From contig ONAN01000003.1 of the NCBI GenBank assembly GCA_900315805.1, positions 62,001 to 126,000 of the forward strand: DNA of 64,000 nt. Reading direction: 5' to 3'. The notes beneath the pieces are model-generated. The model saw only the letters and a list, made by a program, of their open reading frames with translations. It made no database searches and was not told the DNA's origin. Below are positions 1-7,754 of this stretch, piece by piece; position 1 is the stretch's first letter; every line of letters begins with the position of its first letter. The DNA is from an uncultured Selenomonadales bacterium. Lineage in GTDB: Bacteria > Bacillota > Negativicutes > Acidaminococcales > Acidaminococcaceae. The position numbers and the translations under genes were made by a program.

Positions 1-197
1 ATATGTGCGCTGTCTGTGCAGCCTTCGAAGAAGCCCTTGAAGAAAACGGAAAACCAACCGTCATCCTGGCCCATACGATGAAGGGAGCAGGCTGTCCCTC
101 CATTGAAAACAGAGTGGAGTGGCATCACCGGGTTCCGTCACAACAGGAATATGAGCTGATGAAGGCTGAGTTGGAAGAAGGTGCGTCGCGGTTATGA
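1..197 (+). CDS. Transketolase N-terminal subunit (3' end only)
   Basis: Only the last roughly 65 residues of this gene are in the window; it begins upstream. The tail (TVILAHTMKGAG, then a VEWHHRVPS-type segment) is the usual end of the thiamine-diphosphate-binding half of a split transketolase. The next gene supplies the pyrimidine-binding half and overlaps this one by four bases (ATGA), so the two are almost certainly translated together as one enzyme. Transketolase moves two-carbon units between pentose, triose and hexose phosphates. The identity is firm from family knowledge; which sugar the operon serves cannot be told from this fragment. Confidence 0.9.
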   Translation, partial: MCAVCAAFEEALEENGKPTVILAHTMKGAGCPSIENRVEWHHRVPSQQEYELMKAELEEGASRL

Positions 198-1129
198 TTT
201 CGAACAAACAAGTGATTTGCGACGTGCTTCTTCAGGCGGCAGCCGCGGATAAGGATATTGTGGTGCTGTGCAGTGACTCCCGTGGCAGCGGTTCTATGAC
301 TGAATTTGCGGAACGCTTCCCCGCACAATTTGTGGAAGCGGGAATCGCCGAACAGGATTTGGTGGGAATCAGCGCCGGTCTGGCGAGCTGCGGCAAGAAG
401 GTTTTTGCGGTCTCGCCGGCAAGTTTCCTAACGTCCCGCAGTATGGAACAAATCAAGGTGGATGTCGCCTATTCCCATGTGAATGTCAAACTAATCGGGG
501 TTTCCGGCGGTATCAGCTACGGGGCTCTCGGCATGACGCACCATTCCGTCAACGATATTGCCGTCATTGGTTCACTTCCGGGCATGCGCGTTTTCCTGCC
601 CGCCGACCCGGGACAGACGCGGTGCCTGATGGAGGCGCTGTTGCAAGATAACGATCCAGCCTATATCCGGGTGGGGCGTAATCCCGTTCCGGCCCTTTAC
701 GGAGGAGGAAATGTCCCCTTCACACTCCATAAGGCGACTGTCCTGCAGGAGGGGAATGACCTTGCAATCATTGCCTGCGGGGAACTTGCGAACGCTGCCC
801 TTATAGCGGGACGGAGGTTGAAAGGGCAAGGTGTGTCTGCCCGTGTGCTGGATATGTATTGCGTGAAACCTATTGACGAAGAGGCGGTACGGAAGGCCGC
901 AAGGGAGTGCAGGGCCATCATCACCTTGGAAGAACATGTGGCTTGGGGAGGACTTGGTTCCTGCGTCGCGGCGATTGTGTGTGCCAGTCATCCTTGTCCT
1001 GTGTACAGCCTTTATCTGCCTGACAGTCCGGTTATTTCCGGTTCCCAGAGTCAGGTTCTCGACTATTACGGCCTGAATGTGGAAGGTGTCCTGCAGGCTG
1101 CCAGCACATTGTTAAAAAAGGTCCGGTGA
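194..1129 (+). CDS. Transketolase C-terminal subunit
   Basis: A 311-residue protein forming the second half of a split transketolase. The pyrimidine-binding domain fills about residues 1-165 and contains GIAEQ at 50-54, whose Glu53 should be the cofactor-activating glutamate. The C-terminal transketolase domain spans about 185-305. The start is fixed by the ATGA overlap with the N-terminal subunit, and its own stop overlaps the GTG start of the following aldolase-type gene, so the three form one tightly coupled operon. A split transketolase beside a pentulose-phosphate epimerase points to use of a pentose or related sugar. Base use is somewhat less G+C-rich than in the genes after position 1990. 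Confidence 0.93.
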   Translation: MISNKQVICDVLLQAAAADKDIVVLCSDSRGSGSMTEFAERFPAQFVEAGIAEQDLVGISAGLASCGKKVFAVSPASFLTSRSMEQIKVDVAYSHVNVKLIGVSGGISYGALGMTHHSVNDIAVIGSLPGMRVFLPADPGQTRCLMEALLQDNDPAYIRVGRNPVPALYGGGNVPFTLHKATVLQEGNDLAIIACGELANAALIAGRRLKGQGVSARVLDMYCVKPIDEEAVRKAARECRAIITLEEHVAWGGLGSCVAAIVCASHPCPVYSLYLPDSPVISGSQSQVLDYYGLNVEGVLQAASTLLKKVR

Positions 1130-1836
1130 TACCTTTGTTGGAAGAATTGAAACGAAAAACATACGAAGCCAATCTGGAGCTGGTGCGCAAAAACCTGGTC
1201 ATCTATACCTGGGGAAACGCCAGCGGCATAGATCGTGACAAAGGCCTCATGGTCATCAAACCGTCCGGCGTGGATTACGCTGCCATGACCTGGCAGGATA
1301 TGGTCGTCGTCGACGCGGATACCGGCCGGGTCGTGGAAGGATTCCTGCGTCCCTCGTCGGATACACCGACCCATCTGGAATTGTACAAAGCGTTTCCGGA
1401 AATAGGGGGTGTAGTGCATACCCATTCGGTCTACGCAACGGTTTTCGCCCAGGCGGGGAAGGATATTCCGGCTCTGGGCACTACTCATGCTGACTATTTC
1501 CACGGTGCCATCCCTTGCACCCGGAGCCTGACAAAGGCCGAAGTGGCAGAGGCATACGAACGGAATACGGGAATGGTCATTCGGGAGACTGTGTCTGCCT
1601 TAAACCAGCCGGTGCTGGCCGTTCCGGGTATCATCGTCAAAAATCATGGACCGTTCACGTGGGGGAAGGATCCGGAAGAAGCGGCGTACCATGCCACGGT
1701 TTTGGAGAAAGTGGCAGAAATGGCCTTCAAGACGCTGCTCCTAAATCCGGAGAGCTGCCTGCCGCCTTTCATTCTTGAAAAGCACTATCAGAGAAAACAT
1801 GGAAAACATGCTTATTACGGGCAGACAAAACAATAA
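1126..1836 (+). CDS. araD: L-ribulose-5-phosphate 4-epimerase / class II aldolase family protein
   Basis: A 236-residue class II aldolase-fold protein, close to the usual 231 of AraD. The zinc ligands expected in AraD are all visible: His98 and His100 in VVHTHS and His174 in KNHGPF, matching the 95/97/171 spacing of the Escherichia coli enzyme. It would interconvert L-ribulose 5-phosphate and D-xylulose 5-phosphate, a transketolase substrate, which fits the two genes before it. The start is GTG, overlapping the upstream stop. A sister function such as L-fuculose-phosphate aldolase or SgbE/UlaF-type epimerase cannot be excluded without the missing upstream sugar genes. A hairpin terminator follows. 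Confidence 0.83.
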   Translation: MIPLLEELKRKTYEANLELVRKNLVIYTWGNASGIDRDKGLMVIKPSGVDYAAMTWQDMVVVDADTGRVVEGFLRPSSDTPTHLELYKAFPEIGGVVHTHSVYATVFAQAGKDIPALGTTHADYFHGAIPCTRSLTKAEVAEAYERNTGMVIRETVSALNQPVLAVPGIIVKNHGPFTWGKDPEEAAYHATVLEKVAEMAFKTLLLNPESCLPPFILEKHYQRKHGKHAYYGQTKQ

Positions 1837-1866
1837 TCTGGCTGCATCCTTTACGATTCTCTACAT

Positions 1867-1892
1867 CCTCCTGAACCTCAGGGGGATTTTTT
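1867..1892 (+). terminator. Rho-independent terminator after araD
   Basis: Eight-base stem CCTCCTGA / TCAGGGGG (1867-1874 and 1878-1885, one G-T pair) with a three-base loop, followed by ATTTTTT. It lies 30 bases after the araD stop and closes the pentose-phosphate operon. Confidence 0.8.
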
Positions 1893-1897
1893 ACTTT

Positions 1898-1942
1898 AAC
1901 ATTTGTAGTATCTGTTCATATGTTTTCCCAACGTGTTATAAT
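1898..1942 (+). promoter_or_regulatory. arsR promoter with a possible ArsR operator
   Basis: A good -10 hexamer TATAAT lies at 1937-1942, 49 bases before the arsR start. There is no clear TTGACA at the right distance. Instead the -35 region is covered by an imperfect inverted repeat, AACATTTGTA (1898-1907) against TTCATATGTT (1915-1924), with eight of ten positions paired. ArsR-family repressors bind such dyads over the promoter of their own operon, so this is the likely operator. The promoter is well supported; the operator is an inference. Confidence 0.5.
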
Positions 1943-1991
1943 GTAAAGTGAATTTCGGGCAGGTTCCGCTGCCTTTGCAAGGGGATACACC

Positions 1992-2381
1992 ATGAACAAG
2001 ACGAAAAGCGGGACCGCCGGCAAGACGGCGGTCCTCAATTACAATGAAACCATCGTGCGCAACGTGCGCGCCCACATGCTCGACGAGGCCCGCCTGACCA
2101 AGCTGGCGGAATTCTTCAAGGTGCTCGGCGATCCGACGCGCGTGCGCATCATCAACGCCCTGGCTTACCAGGAACTGTGCGTCAGCGACCTGGCGGCGGC
2201 CCTCGGCATGACCCAGTCCGCCGTGTCCCACCAGCTCAAGCTGCTGCGCATGGCCAACCAGGTCAAGACGCGGCGCGACGGCAAAAGCATCTTCTATTCC
2301 CTGGACGACCAGCACGTGCTCGATATCCAGGAAGAAGCGCTGACGCATATCAGCCATAAAATGACGGATCATCCGGAATAA
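1992..2381 (+). CDS. ArsR/SmtB-family metal-sensing repressor, alpha-5 zinc/cobalt type
   Basis: A 129-residue winged-helix repressor. The core (about 35-105) has the typical FKVLGDPTRVRII helix and a recognition helix around TQSAVSHQLKLL (74-85). The arsenic-type Cys pair is absent: ELCVSDL has one Cys. The last helix carries Asp106, His108, His119 and His122, the exact D-x-H-x10-H-x2-H spacing of the alpha-5 zinc site in CzrA and, with a final Glu, in SmtB. Zinc or cobalt is therefore the probable inducer (family knowledge plus inference). It is first in a likely operon with a Cys-rich DUF1847 protein and a DNA glycosylase. No metal exporter is adjacent, which is unusual for this regulator type. 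Confidence 0.87.
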   Translation: MNKTKSGTAGKTAVLNYNETIVRNVRAHMLDEARLTKLAEFFKVLGDPTRVRIINALAYQELCVSDLAAALGMTQSAVSHQLKLLRMANQVKTRRDGKSIFYSLDDQHVLDIQEEALTHISHKMTDHPE

Positions 2382-2422
2382 ATCCGCGCCATGCGGAACC
2401 GGAAGGAGAAGGAGGAAACACC

Positions 2423-3028
2423 ATGAAAGCGAAATGTGCCACCTGTCCGACCCACGCCTGCTATACGAAGGCCGTGAACTGCACGGGTGTACCGGAAGAG
2501 GAAGTGCGGCAGGCCTACACGCCGGAAGAACGGAAGATCATGGACGCCGCCGCGTATGTGGAAGGCACGTTCTACAGCAACATCACGCGCCTGCAGGAAA
2601 TTGCGGAGTTCGCGAAGAAGATGGGGTATCACAAGCTCGGCATCGCCTTCTGCATCGGGCTGAACGAAGAAGCGCGCTATATCAGCCGCTTCTATGAAAA
2701 GCAGGGCTTCGAGGTCTACAGCGTCTGCTGCAAGACCTGCAGCTTCGCCAAGAAGGAGTTCGGCCTGAAGCAGGTCAAGCCGGAGCTGGACCACGAGGCC
2801 ATGTGCAACCCCAAGTTCCAGGCGCGGTTCCTGGAAGAGCAGGGGACGGAACTTTATATCGTGTGCGGCCTCTGCGTGGGACACGATTCCATCTTCATGG
2901 CCAACTGCCACGGCCCGGTCACGTATCTGGCCGTCAAGGACCGCCTGCTGGCCCATAACCCGCTGGGCGCGATCTACTCCCGGTACTGGAAACGCAAACT
3001 GGGCATCATGGACCCGGACGAAGTCTGA
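2423..3028 (+). CDS. DUF1847 family Cys-rich protein, probable metal-binding
   Basis: A 201-residue soluble protein recognised as the DUF1847 family, of unknown function. It opens with CATCPTHAC (CxxCxxxxC) and contains more Cys in SVCCKTCSF and VCGLCVGHD, enough to bind a metal ion or an Fe-S cluster. A strong Shine-Dalgarno run, GGAAGGAGAAGGAGG, precedes the ATG. It lies 41 bases after the metal-sensing repressor with no terminator between, so it is the most likely direct target of that regulator. Some family members are labelled metal-binding in databases, but no reaction is established, and I do not assign one. Confidence 0.8.
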   Translation: MKAKCATCPTHACYTKAVNCTGVPEEEVRQAYTPEERKIMDAAAYVEGTFYSNITRLQEIAEFAKKMGYHKLGIAFCIGLNEEARYISRFYEKQGFEVYSVCCKTCSFAKKEFGLKQVKPELDHEAMCNPKFQARFLEEQGTELYIVCGLCVGHDSIFMANCHGPVTYLAVKDRLLAHNPLGAIYSRYWKRKLGIMDPDEV

Positions 3029-3069
3029 GCCGCAGGCCCGGAAACTCTCTAAAGAAAGCTCGTGAAACC

Positions 3070-3723
3070 ATGGCAGCAAATGATAAAAAGGAACAGCTCG
3101 CCGTCCTGCAGGACCAGATGGAGCGGTGCACGTCGTGCCCGCTGCGCCAGGGGTGCAAGGCTCCCGTGGGCTGGTACGGCAATCCCGACAGCCCCATCCT
3201 GTTCATCGGCGAAGCCCCGGGCGGCGTCGAGGATGACTACGGCTGTCCCCTGATTGGGCCGTCGGGCCAGCTGCTCGACAAGGCCCTGTGGTCCGTGCAG
3301 ATGACCCGTGACCGCGTCCTGACTTCGAACATCGTCAAATGCCGTCCCAAAGGCAACCGCACGCCGGACCTGGCGGAGGCGGATTTCTGCGCCAAAATCT
3401 GGCTGACCCGCGAAATCGCCATCGTGCAGCCCAAGGTCATCGTGGCCCTGGGAAGCGTCGCCATGCATTACCTGGGCAATCCGTCCATGCGCATCACGCA
3501 CCAGCGCGGGCAGTGGTTCAAGACCCGCGGCGGCATCGACTGCATCGCCACGTTCCATCCGTCCTACCTGCTGCGCCAGTACGGCCACGCCCAGGTCCAG
3601 GCCAAGTGGGATGTATTCCACGATCTGCAGGCAGCGCGGGCGAAGGCACAGGAAGCCGTGCCGGACTACAATTTCTGTTCCGCCGCGCCGGTGGACCTGT
3701 TCCGCCTGTTTCCCAAACGGTAG
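3070..3723 (+). CDS. Uracil-DNA glycosylase, family 4 (Fe-S)
   Basis: A 217-residue base-excision-repair enzyme that removes uracil from DNA. The family 4 marks are clear: GEAPGG near residue 48, the glycine-rich VG/IGPSGQLLD segment near 62, and HPSYLLRQ near 163. Cys20, Cys23, Cys91 and Cys107 match the spacing of the four [4Fe-4S] ligands of the Thermus family 4 enzyme (3 residues, then 16 between the last pair). The ribosome-binding site is weak, suggesting coupling to the DUF1847 gene 41 bases upstream. The short C-terminal tail after about residue 195 is outside the core fold. Confidence 0.93.
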   Translation: MAANDKKEQLAVLQDQMERCTSCPLRQGCKAPVGWYGNPDSPILFIGEAPGGVEDDYGCPLIGPSGQLLDKALWSVQMTRDRVLTSNIVKCRPKGNRTPDLAEADFCAKIWLTREIAIVQPKVIVALGSVAMHYLGNPSMRITHQRGQWFKTRGGIDCIATFHPSYLLRQYGHAQVQAKWDVFHDLQAARAKAQEAVPDYNFCSAAPVDLFRLFPKR

Positions 3724-3738
3724 GAGGCAAGGAAAGTC

Positions 3739-4470
3739 ATGAAACGGTTTTGGACGGCCGCCCTCGCGGCGGCCTTCTTTGTTTGCAGCGCTGCTATGGT
3801 GCTGCACCCTGCCGCGGCGGCACCGGCGCGTTCCGGCAATGCTTTCCTTGCAGCAGGGGAGGAGACAACGGGACCGCGCATCATCGACCGCTTCGTAGCG
3901 CAGTCGCCGCAGCGGGAACGGCTCATCCGGGCCTACACGCGGAAGCATTACGGCCGGGAGATTCAGACCATCGCACCCCGGGCCGTCGTCGTCCACTGGA
4001 CGGCTTCGGATACGGCGGACGGCGTGTACCGCTACTTTTATCCCGAAGCCCGGACATCGGCTGACGGTGAGGAGCTGAATGTCTGCTCCCAGTTCCTCGT
4101 GGACAAGGACGGCACCATCTACCGCCTCTGCCCCGAGACCCAGCTGGCCCGCCATGCCATCGGGTACAACTGGTGCGCCATCGGCATTGAGAACGTGGGC
4201 GGCAAGGACGGCCGGGACGACCTGACGGACGCCCAGGCGGCGGCCGATACGGCCCTCATCCTGTATCTGAAGGGCAAGTATCCGGACCTGCGTTACGTGT
4301 GGGGCCACTACCAGCAGATCGAGGCGCGGAAGACCGGCCTGTACAGGGAGCTGGTGCCCGGCTATTTTTCGCGGAAGGTCGACCCGGGACTTCGCTTCAT
4401 GAAGCGCCTGCAGGACAATCTGGAAGGGGCGGGGCTGTGCTTCCCCGCCATGGGTTCCGGGAAAGATTAA
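3739..4470 (+). CDS. Secreted N-acetylmuramoyl-L-alanine amidase (amidase_2 / PGRP fold)
   Basis: A 243-residue exported protein. Residues 1-28 form a signal peptide (MKRF, hydrophobic Ala/Phe core, AAAAPA cleavage region). The amidase_2 domain covers about 80-235 and shows the expected zinc ligands: His in VVVHWTAS, His in VWGHYQQ and Asp in KVDPG. The enzyme cuts the bond between MurNAc and the peptide stem, for cell-wall turnover or recycling. It starts 15 bases after the glycosylase gene with GGAGG and AAGGA runs upstream. The function is unrelated to its neighbours, so the co-transcription may be incidental. Confidence 0.88.
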   Translation: MKRFWTAALAAAFFVCSAAMVLHPAAAAPARSGNAFLAAGEETTGPRIIDRFVAQSPQRERLIRAYTRKHYGREIQTIAPRAVVVHWTASDTADGVYRYFYPEARTSADGEELNVCSQFLVDKDGTIYRLCPETQLARHAIGYNWCAIGIENVGGKDGRDDLTDAQAAADTALILYLKGKYPDLRYVWGHYQQIEARKTGLYRELVPGYFSRKVDPGLRFMKRLQDNLEGAGLCFPAMGSGKD

Positions 4471-4499
4471 CCGGCTGATTAAATGCATATTTCGGTTTA

Positions 4500-4528
4500 T
4501 TGACACTATTTCCCAGTGTTGATAAAAT
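4500..4528 (+). promoter_or_regulatory. Sigma-70-type promoter of the pur operon
   Basis: TTGACA (4500-4505), exactly 17 bases, then TAAAAT (4523-4528). This near-consensus promoter is 126 bases before purE. It probably drives all six pur genes, since no other strong promoter or terminator is visible until after purD. Confidence 0.85.
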
Positions 4529-4532
4529 TATC

Positions 4533-4653
4533 TTGAGGTTTTATTTCCTCAATTCGCTTTAAAGTTGTATAGTTTGTTACACGAAAGTCCTCCGGAACAG
4601 GGAGGGCAGGTTTCCTATTTTTATTTCCACAACAGGGACAAAGGAGCGCAAAC
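4533..4653 (+). promoter_or_regulatory. purE 5' leader with two hairpins
   Basis: The roughly 118-base untranslated leader holds a perfect hairpin TTGAGG/CCTCAA (4533-4538, 4547-4552) at the expected transcription start and a second, CCTCC/GGAGG, around 4589-4605. I see no match to the purine, ZTP or tetrahydrofolate riboswitch cores. The second hairpin includes an SD-like GGGAGGG, but the SD actually used is AAAGGAG just before the ATG. Regulation here is possible but unproved. Confidence 0.35.
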
Positions 4654-5148
4654 ATGAAAGTAGCAATCATCATGGGCAGTAATTCCGACTGGCCGAAACT
4701 GGAGCCGGCCGAAGCGGTACTGAAGGAGTTCGGCATCGAGGTCGAGGTCTGCGTGGCTTCGGCACACCGTACGCCGGACAAGGTGCATGAATTTGCGGCA
4801 GGTGCCCGCGGCCGCGGCGTGGAAGCCATCTTATCCGCTGCGGGCCTGGCGGCTCATCTGGGCGGCGTCATCGCCTCCTACACGACGCTGCCGGTCATCG
4901 GCATCCCCATCGGCGGCGGCCCGCTGAACGGCATCGATGCCCTCCTGAGCACGGTCCAGATGCCTTCCGGTGTCCCCGTTGCCACCATGGCCATTGACGG
5001 CGCGAAGAACGCGGCCATCTTTGCCGTGGAAATCATGGCAGGCAAGCACCCCGAACTGGTTGCGAAACTGGATGCCTATCGCGCCAAGATGCGCGACGAA
5101 GTGGCTGCCAAGGCGGCGAAGCTCGACGCCATGCGCAGCGGCAGATAA
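4654..5148 (+). CDS. purE: N5-carboxyaminoimidazole ribonucleotide mutase (class I PurE)
   Basis: A 164-residue enzyme, the normal length for class I PurE. It has GSNSDWP near the N-terminus (residues 9-15), AHRTPDK near 43 and the glycine-rich [10 protein letters not shown] region near 89. It converts N5-CAIR to 4-carboxyaminoimidazole ribonucleotide in de novo purine synthesis. It is first in the pur operon. No purK is adjacent, so the ATP-dependent partner must be elsewhere; purC, which often sits between purE and purF, is also missing here. Confidence 0.96.
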   Translation: MKVAIIMGSNSDWPKLEPAEAVLKEFGIEVEVCVASAHRTPDKVHEFAAGARGRGVEAILSAAGLAAHLGGVIASYTTLPVIGIPIGGGPLNGIDALLSTVQMPSGVPVATMAIDGAKNAAIFAVEIMAGKHPELVAKLDAYRAKMRDEVAAKAAKLDAMRSGR

Positions 5149-5231
5149 ACGGCACGAGAGACGTTTCAAAAATGAGGGAACAGTCCGCGTCCCGCGCTGG
5201 CAGCGGGAGAGGACTGGGTAAGGAGAAAAAG

Positions 5232-6680
5232 GTGTCCAACTCTAACGATCTGTTTGAACTGGATAAGCTGCATGAAGAGTGCGGCGTATTCGGCATTTAC
5301 TCCCACAAGGAAGACGTACCCCTGAACATCTACTGGGGCCTGTACGCACTGCAGCACCGCGGCCAGGAAAGCTGCGGCATCGCCGTGAGCGACGGGTCCG
5401 AAATGCAGATCAAGCTCGGCATGGGCCTGGTGCAGGACGTCTTCAAGGACGGCACGGGCGACATGATGGGCTTCATGGGAATCGGCCATACGCGCTATTC
5501 CACGACGGGGTCCAGCATGGCCTACAACATCCAGCCGCTGAAGGTCTACTATGACGGCGGCAACCTCGCCATGTCCCACAACGGCAACATCGCCAACGCG
5601 GCGGAACTGCGGGCGCGCCTCATGAACATGGGGTCTTTCTTCAAGACGACCGTCGACAGCGAAGTCGTCCTGAGCCTCATCGCCCGTTCCACGCAGACCA
5701 CCCTGGAAGACCGCGTGGCCGACGCCGCCAATCAGCTGAAGGGCGCGTTCTCCTTCCTGTTCATGGACGACCACAAGATGCTCGCCCTGCGCGATCCTTA
5801 CGGCTTCCGGCCCCTGTGCCTCGGCAAAATGGAGCACGGCTGGGTCGTGGCATCCGAAAGCTGCGCCCTGGACCTGGTGGGAGCGCAGTTCGTGCGCGAT
5901 GTGAAACCCGGCGAAATGCTGGTCATCGACGATGACGACAAAGAGCCGGTGAGCATCATGTACGCCAAGGATAAACCGAAACATTATGCCCACTGCATTT
6001 TCGAATATGTCTATTTCGCCCGCACGGACAGCGTCATCGACGGGCAGAACGTTTACGAGGCCCGCGTGAACATGGGCCGCGAACTGGCGAAGGAAACGAA
6101 GGACATCCACGCGGACATCGTCATTTCCGTACCGGACTCCGGCACGGCGGCTTCCATCGGCTACAGCCTGGAATCGGGCATCCCCTTCATGGAAGGCCTG
6201 ACGAAGAACCGCTATATCGGCCGCACCTTCATCCAGCCGACGCAGAAGCAGCGCGTCAACGCCGTACGGCTCAAGCTGAACCCGGTCAAATCCGTCGTGG
6301 AAGGCAAGTCCGTCGTCATGGTGGACGACTCCATCGTCCGCGGCACGACGAGCGGCAAGATCGTCAAGATGCTGCGCGACGCCGGCGCGAAGGAAGTGCA
6401 CGTGTGCATTTCGTCCCCGGCCGTCACGGATCCCTGCTACTACGGCATCGATACGTCGGTCCGCAAGGAACTGATCGCCTCGACCCATTCGGAGGCGGAA
6501 ATCTGCGAATACATTGGCGCCGACAGCCTGCACTACATCTCCATGGAAGGCATGAAACGCGCCGTGTCGCACGTGGCCGGGGAGAACCTGTGCTGCGCCT
6601 GCTTCAACGCGGAATATCCCGATAACGCGGAACAAATCATCCGCCAGGGCTCCAAATACATTTTCGAACATAAAAAATAA
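5232..6680 (+). CDS. purF: Amidophosphoribosyltransferase
   Basis: The committing enzyme of purine synthesis, forming phosphoribosylamine from PRPP and glutamine. I place the start at GTG 5232, because AAGGAG (5220-5225) is six bases upstream; an in-frame ATG at 5172 would add a 20-residue tail that homologues lack. From the GTG start, the glutaminase nucleophile is Cys17 in EECGVFG, behind a short propeptide as in Bacillus PurF. The PRPP-binding motif VDDSIVRGTT is near residue 360. The C-terminal CCAC pattern resembles the cysteines that bind a [4Fe-4S] cluster in Bacillus-type PurF. Length 482 residues is normal. Confidence 0.95.
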   Translation: MSNSNDLFELDKLHEECGVFGIYSHKEDVPLNIYWGLYALQHRGQESCGIAVSDGSEMQIKLGMGLVQDVFKDGTGDMMGFMGIGHTRYSTTGSSMAYNIQPLKVYYDGGNLAMSHNGNIANAAELRARLMNMGSFFKTTVDSEVVLSLIARSTQTTLEDRVADAANQLKGAFSFLFMDDHKMLALRDPYGFRPLCLGKMEHGWVVASESCALDLVGAQFVRDVKPGEMLVIDDDDKEPVSIMYAKDKPKHYAHCIFEYVYFARTDSVIDGQNVYEARVNMGRELAKETKDIHADIVISVPDSGTAASIGYSLESGIPFMEGLTKNRYIGRTFIQPTQKQRVNAVRLKLNPVKSVVEGKSVVMVDDSIVRGTTSGKIVKMLRDAGAKEVHVCISSPAVTDPCYYGIDTSVRKELIASTHSEAEICEYIGADSLHYISMEGMKRAVSHVAGENLCCACFNAEYPDNAEQIIRQGSKYIFEHKK

Positions 6681-6692
6681 CAGGAGGACGTC

Positions 6693-7754
6693 ATGGACGA
6701 ACACAAGAAGGGCTTGACCTACGCCGATGCAGGCGTGGATATCGATGCGGGCAACAAGGCCGTGGAACTGATGAAGGACAGCGTGCGCGCCAGCTACAGG
6801 CCCGAAGTCATCGGCGATCTGGGCGGTTTCGGAGGCCTCTTCGCCCTCAACACGAAGAAATACAAGGAACCGGTGCTGGTTTCCGGCACGGACGGCGTGG
6901 GCACGAAACTGAAACTGGCCTTCCTCATGAACCGCCACGACACGATCGGCCAGGATGCCGTCGCCATGTGCGTCAACGATATCCTGGTACAGGGTGCCGA
7001 ACCGCTGTTCTTCCTCGACTACATCGCCGTGGACAAGGTCGACTCCCAGAAAGTGGCCGACATCGTCAAAGGCGTGGCGCGGGCCTGCAAGGAATCGGGC
7101 TGTGCCCTCATCGGCGGCGAAACGGCGGAAATGCACGGTTTCTATGCCAAGGACGAATACGACATCGCCGGCTTCTGCGTCGGTGCCGTCGATAAAAGCA
7201 AAATGATCACCGGCGACAAGGTGAAGGACGGCGACGAGCTGCTGGGCCTGCCGTCCAGCGGCGTGCATTCCAACGGGTTCACCCTGGTGCGCAAGATCTG
7301 CTTCGAGCTCATGCATTACACCGTCGACACCTATATCGACGATTTCGGCATGACCCTGGGCGAGAAGCTGCTCACGCCGACACGCCTCTACCCGAAGACC
7401 TGCCTGCCCCTGATCGAGAAGTTCGACCTGCACGGCATGGTGCACATCACGGGCGGCGGTTTCTATGACAACATCCCCCGTATCCTGCCGGCCGACTGCG
7501 ATGCCGAAGTGCACGCCGACGCCTGGGAGGTACCGGTGGTCTTCAAAAAGCTCCAGGAATGGGGCAATGTGCCGGACAAGGAAATGTACCGCACGTTCAA
7601 CATGGGCGTCGGCATGGTCCTCGTCGTCGACCCGTCCGAAGCGGACGCCGTGCGCGCCCACCTGAAGGCGGCCGGCGAAACGTTCTACGAACTGGGCCGG
7701 GTTGTGCCGGGCCATAAGGTGACAGTGATGAAAGGCGGCGTTTTCGGTGACTAA
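6693..7754 (+). CDS. purM: Phosphoribosylformylglycinamidine cyclo-ligase
   Basis: A 353-residue AIR synthetase that closes the imidazole ring using ATP. YADAGVDIDAGN at the N-terminus, the GTDGVGTKL nucleotide-binding segment near 66 and IGGETAEM near 140 are family signatures. AGGAGG lies eight bases before the ATG. The gene follows purF by 12 bases, and its last eight bases overlap the purN start, so translation is coupled. Confidence 0.96.
   Translation: MDEHKKGLTYADAGVDIDAGNKAVELMKDSVRASYRPEVIGDLGGFGGLFALNTKKYKEPVLVSGTDGVGTKLKLAFLMNRHDTIGQDAVAMCVNDILVQGAEPLFFLDYIAVDKVDSQKVADIVKGVARACKESGCALIGGETAEMHGFYAKDEYDIAGFCVGAVDKSKMITGDKVKDGDELLGLPSSGVHSNGFTLVRKICFELMHYTVDTYIDDFGMTLGEKLLTPTRLYPKTCLPLIEKFDLHGMVHITGGGFYDNIPRILPADCDAEVHADAWEVPVVFKKLQEWGNVPDKEMYRTFNMGVGMVLVVDPSEADAVRAHLKAAGETFYELGRVVPGHKVTVMKGGVFGD

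Noticed and set aside
4529-4653. ZTP or purine riboswitch before purE
   Set aside because: The conserved cores of these RNAs could not be found in the leader; only simple hairpins are present.
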